From Syntrophales bacterium (lineage in GTDB: Bacteria; Desulfobacterota; Syntrophia; Syntrophales; UBA2210), in the NCBI GenBank assembly GCA_028715865.1, contig JAQUQY010000090.1, forward strand, positions 1 to 6,204: a stretch of 6,204 bases of DNA. Direction: 5' to 3'. The notes below the pieces were generated by a model. That model was not told where the DNA came from. It worked only from the letters and a program-made list of their open reading frames with translations, and searched no databases. This document shows positions 5,792-6,204 of the stretch, piece after piece. How positions within the stretch are numbered: position 1 is the first letter of the stretch; each line of letters begins with the position of its first letter. The translations under genes were made by a program, and so were the position numbers.

Positions 5792-6204
5792 TTATGATAT
5801 TTTCAGGTTTTTCTCCGTCTCAAGTATGTCCAGGGTGGTTTTGATTATCGTGTCGGCATTGAGAGACATGCTGTCGATGCCGCATTCCACGAGGAACCGG
5901 GCGAACTCGGGATAATCGCTGGGGGCCTGGCCGCAGATACCAATCTTCTTGCCCATCTTTTTTGCCTTGGTAATAGCCGTCCGTGTAAGTTCAAGGACCG
6001 CCTCGTTCCTTTCATCGAATATATGGGCCACCATGAAAGAATCCCTGTCCAATCCAAGCGCGAGCTGGGTCAGGTCGTTTGAACCGATTGAAAATCCGTC
6101 GAAAATCTTTCCGAATTCCTCGATGAGAATTACATTGCTTGGAATTTCCACCATCATGTAGAACTCAAGCCCGTTCTCTCCCTGGTTAAGGCCATTCTTG
6201 GCCA
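5792..6204 (-). CDS. ppsA: phosphoenolpyruvate synthase, C-terminal part (gene runs off the right edge)
   Basis: Only the last 136 residues and the TAA stop are in the window; the reading frame continues past 6204. PEP synthase converts pyruvate, ATP and water to PEP, AMP and phosphate, a gluconeogenic step in the cytoplasm. The fragment is the end of the C-terminal PEP/pyruvate-binding barrel. It shows GENGLEFYMMVEIPSNV, then FDGFSIGSNDLTQLALGLDRDS, FDERNEAV, and GICGQAPSDYPEFA with the cysteine that matches the catalytic acid/base Cys751 of E. coli PpsA, then LVECGIDSMSLNADTIIKT. These read as PEP synthase rather than pyruvate phosphate dikinase, which has a different form (GTNDLTQ, EVPRA) at the same places. 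An internal ATG at 6157 is not the start, because conserved family sequence continues upstream of it. Confidence 0.95.
   Translation of the reverse strand, partial: AKNGLNQGENGLEFYMMVEIPSNVILIEEFGKIFDGFSIGSNDLTQLALGLDRDSFMVAHIFDERNEAVLELTRTAITKAKKMGKKIGICGQAPSDYPEFARFLVECGIDSMSLNADTIIKTTLDILETEKNLKIS

Noticed and set aside
6000..6157. ppsA fragment read as a short complete protein starting at the internal ATG
   Set aside because: The same frame continues upstream to the window edge with conserved PEP-synthase sequence, so it is a partial gene.

Overview
The window looks like ordinary chromosomal housekeeping DNA from a Desulfobacterota (deltaproteobacterial) or related Gram-negative lineage of moderate GC. 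The assignment rests on the look of the RadA and PEP-synthase proteins, on a protein resembling the DUF6178 family I associate with that group, and on a zinc-ribbon gene placed next to rnpB. It is an inference without a database search. I see no mobile element, CRISPR array, integrase, toxin-antitoxin pair or defence cassette.

Layout, left to right. (1) radA on the minus strand (25-1383), a complete RecA-like branch-migration ATPase, with a well-formed promoter and a tandem 12-bp repeat that duplicates its ribosome-binding sequence. (2) Divergent from it, a tRNA gene with anticodon CAT (1586-1661), with its own promoter and a strong intrinsic terminator. (3) A coiled-coil/C4 zinc-ribbon protein (1795-2514), whose best start is a TTG just 31 nt after that terminator. 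(4) rnpB, the class A RNase P RNA (about 2657-3062), with its own promoter. (5) A small heat-shock protein of the Hsp20 family (3343-3849), behind a structured leader of about 130 nt and ended by a strong terminator. (6) A large uncharacterised protein resembling DUF6178 (about 4022-5710, possibly from 3959). (7) A near-perfect bidirectional terminator hairpin (5745-5771) between convergent genes. (8) The C-terminal part of phosphoenolpyruvate synthase on the minus strand (5792 to beyond the right edge).

The genes are mostly independent units, each with its own promoter or terminator, rather than one operon. The tRNA, zinc-ribbon and rnpB trio is functionally suggestive: a tRNA with encoded CCA is a substrate type for the RNase P RNA made 1 kb downstream. 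The zinc-ribbon family has been linked elsewhere to RNA binding or chaperone roles.

I found no clear new system. The items most worth a second look are the hsp20 leader, where two upstream segments can pair with the Shine-Dalgarno region (a possible RNA thermometer); the uncharacterised DUF6178-like gene; the tRNA-terminator-gene arrangement; and short tandem or dispersed repeats placed exactly at promoters and leaders.
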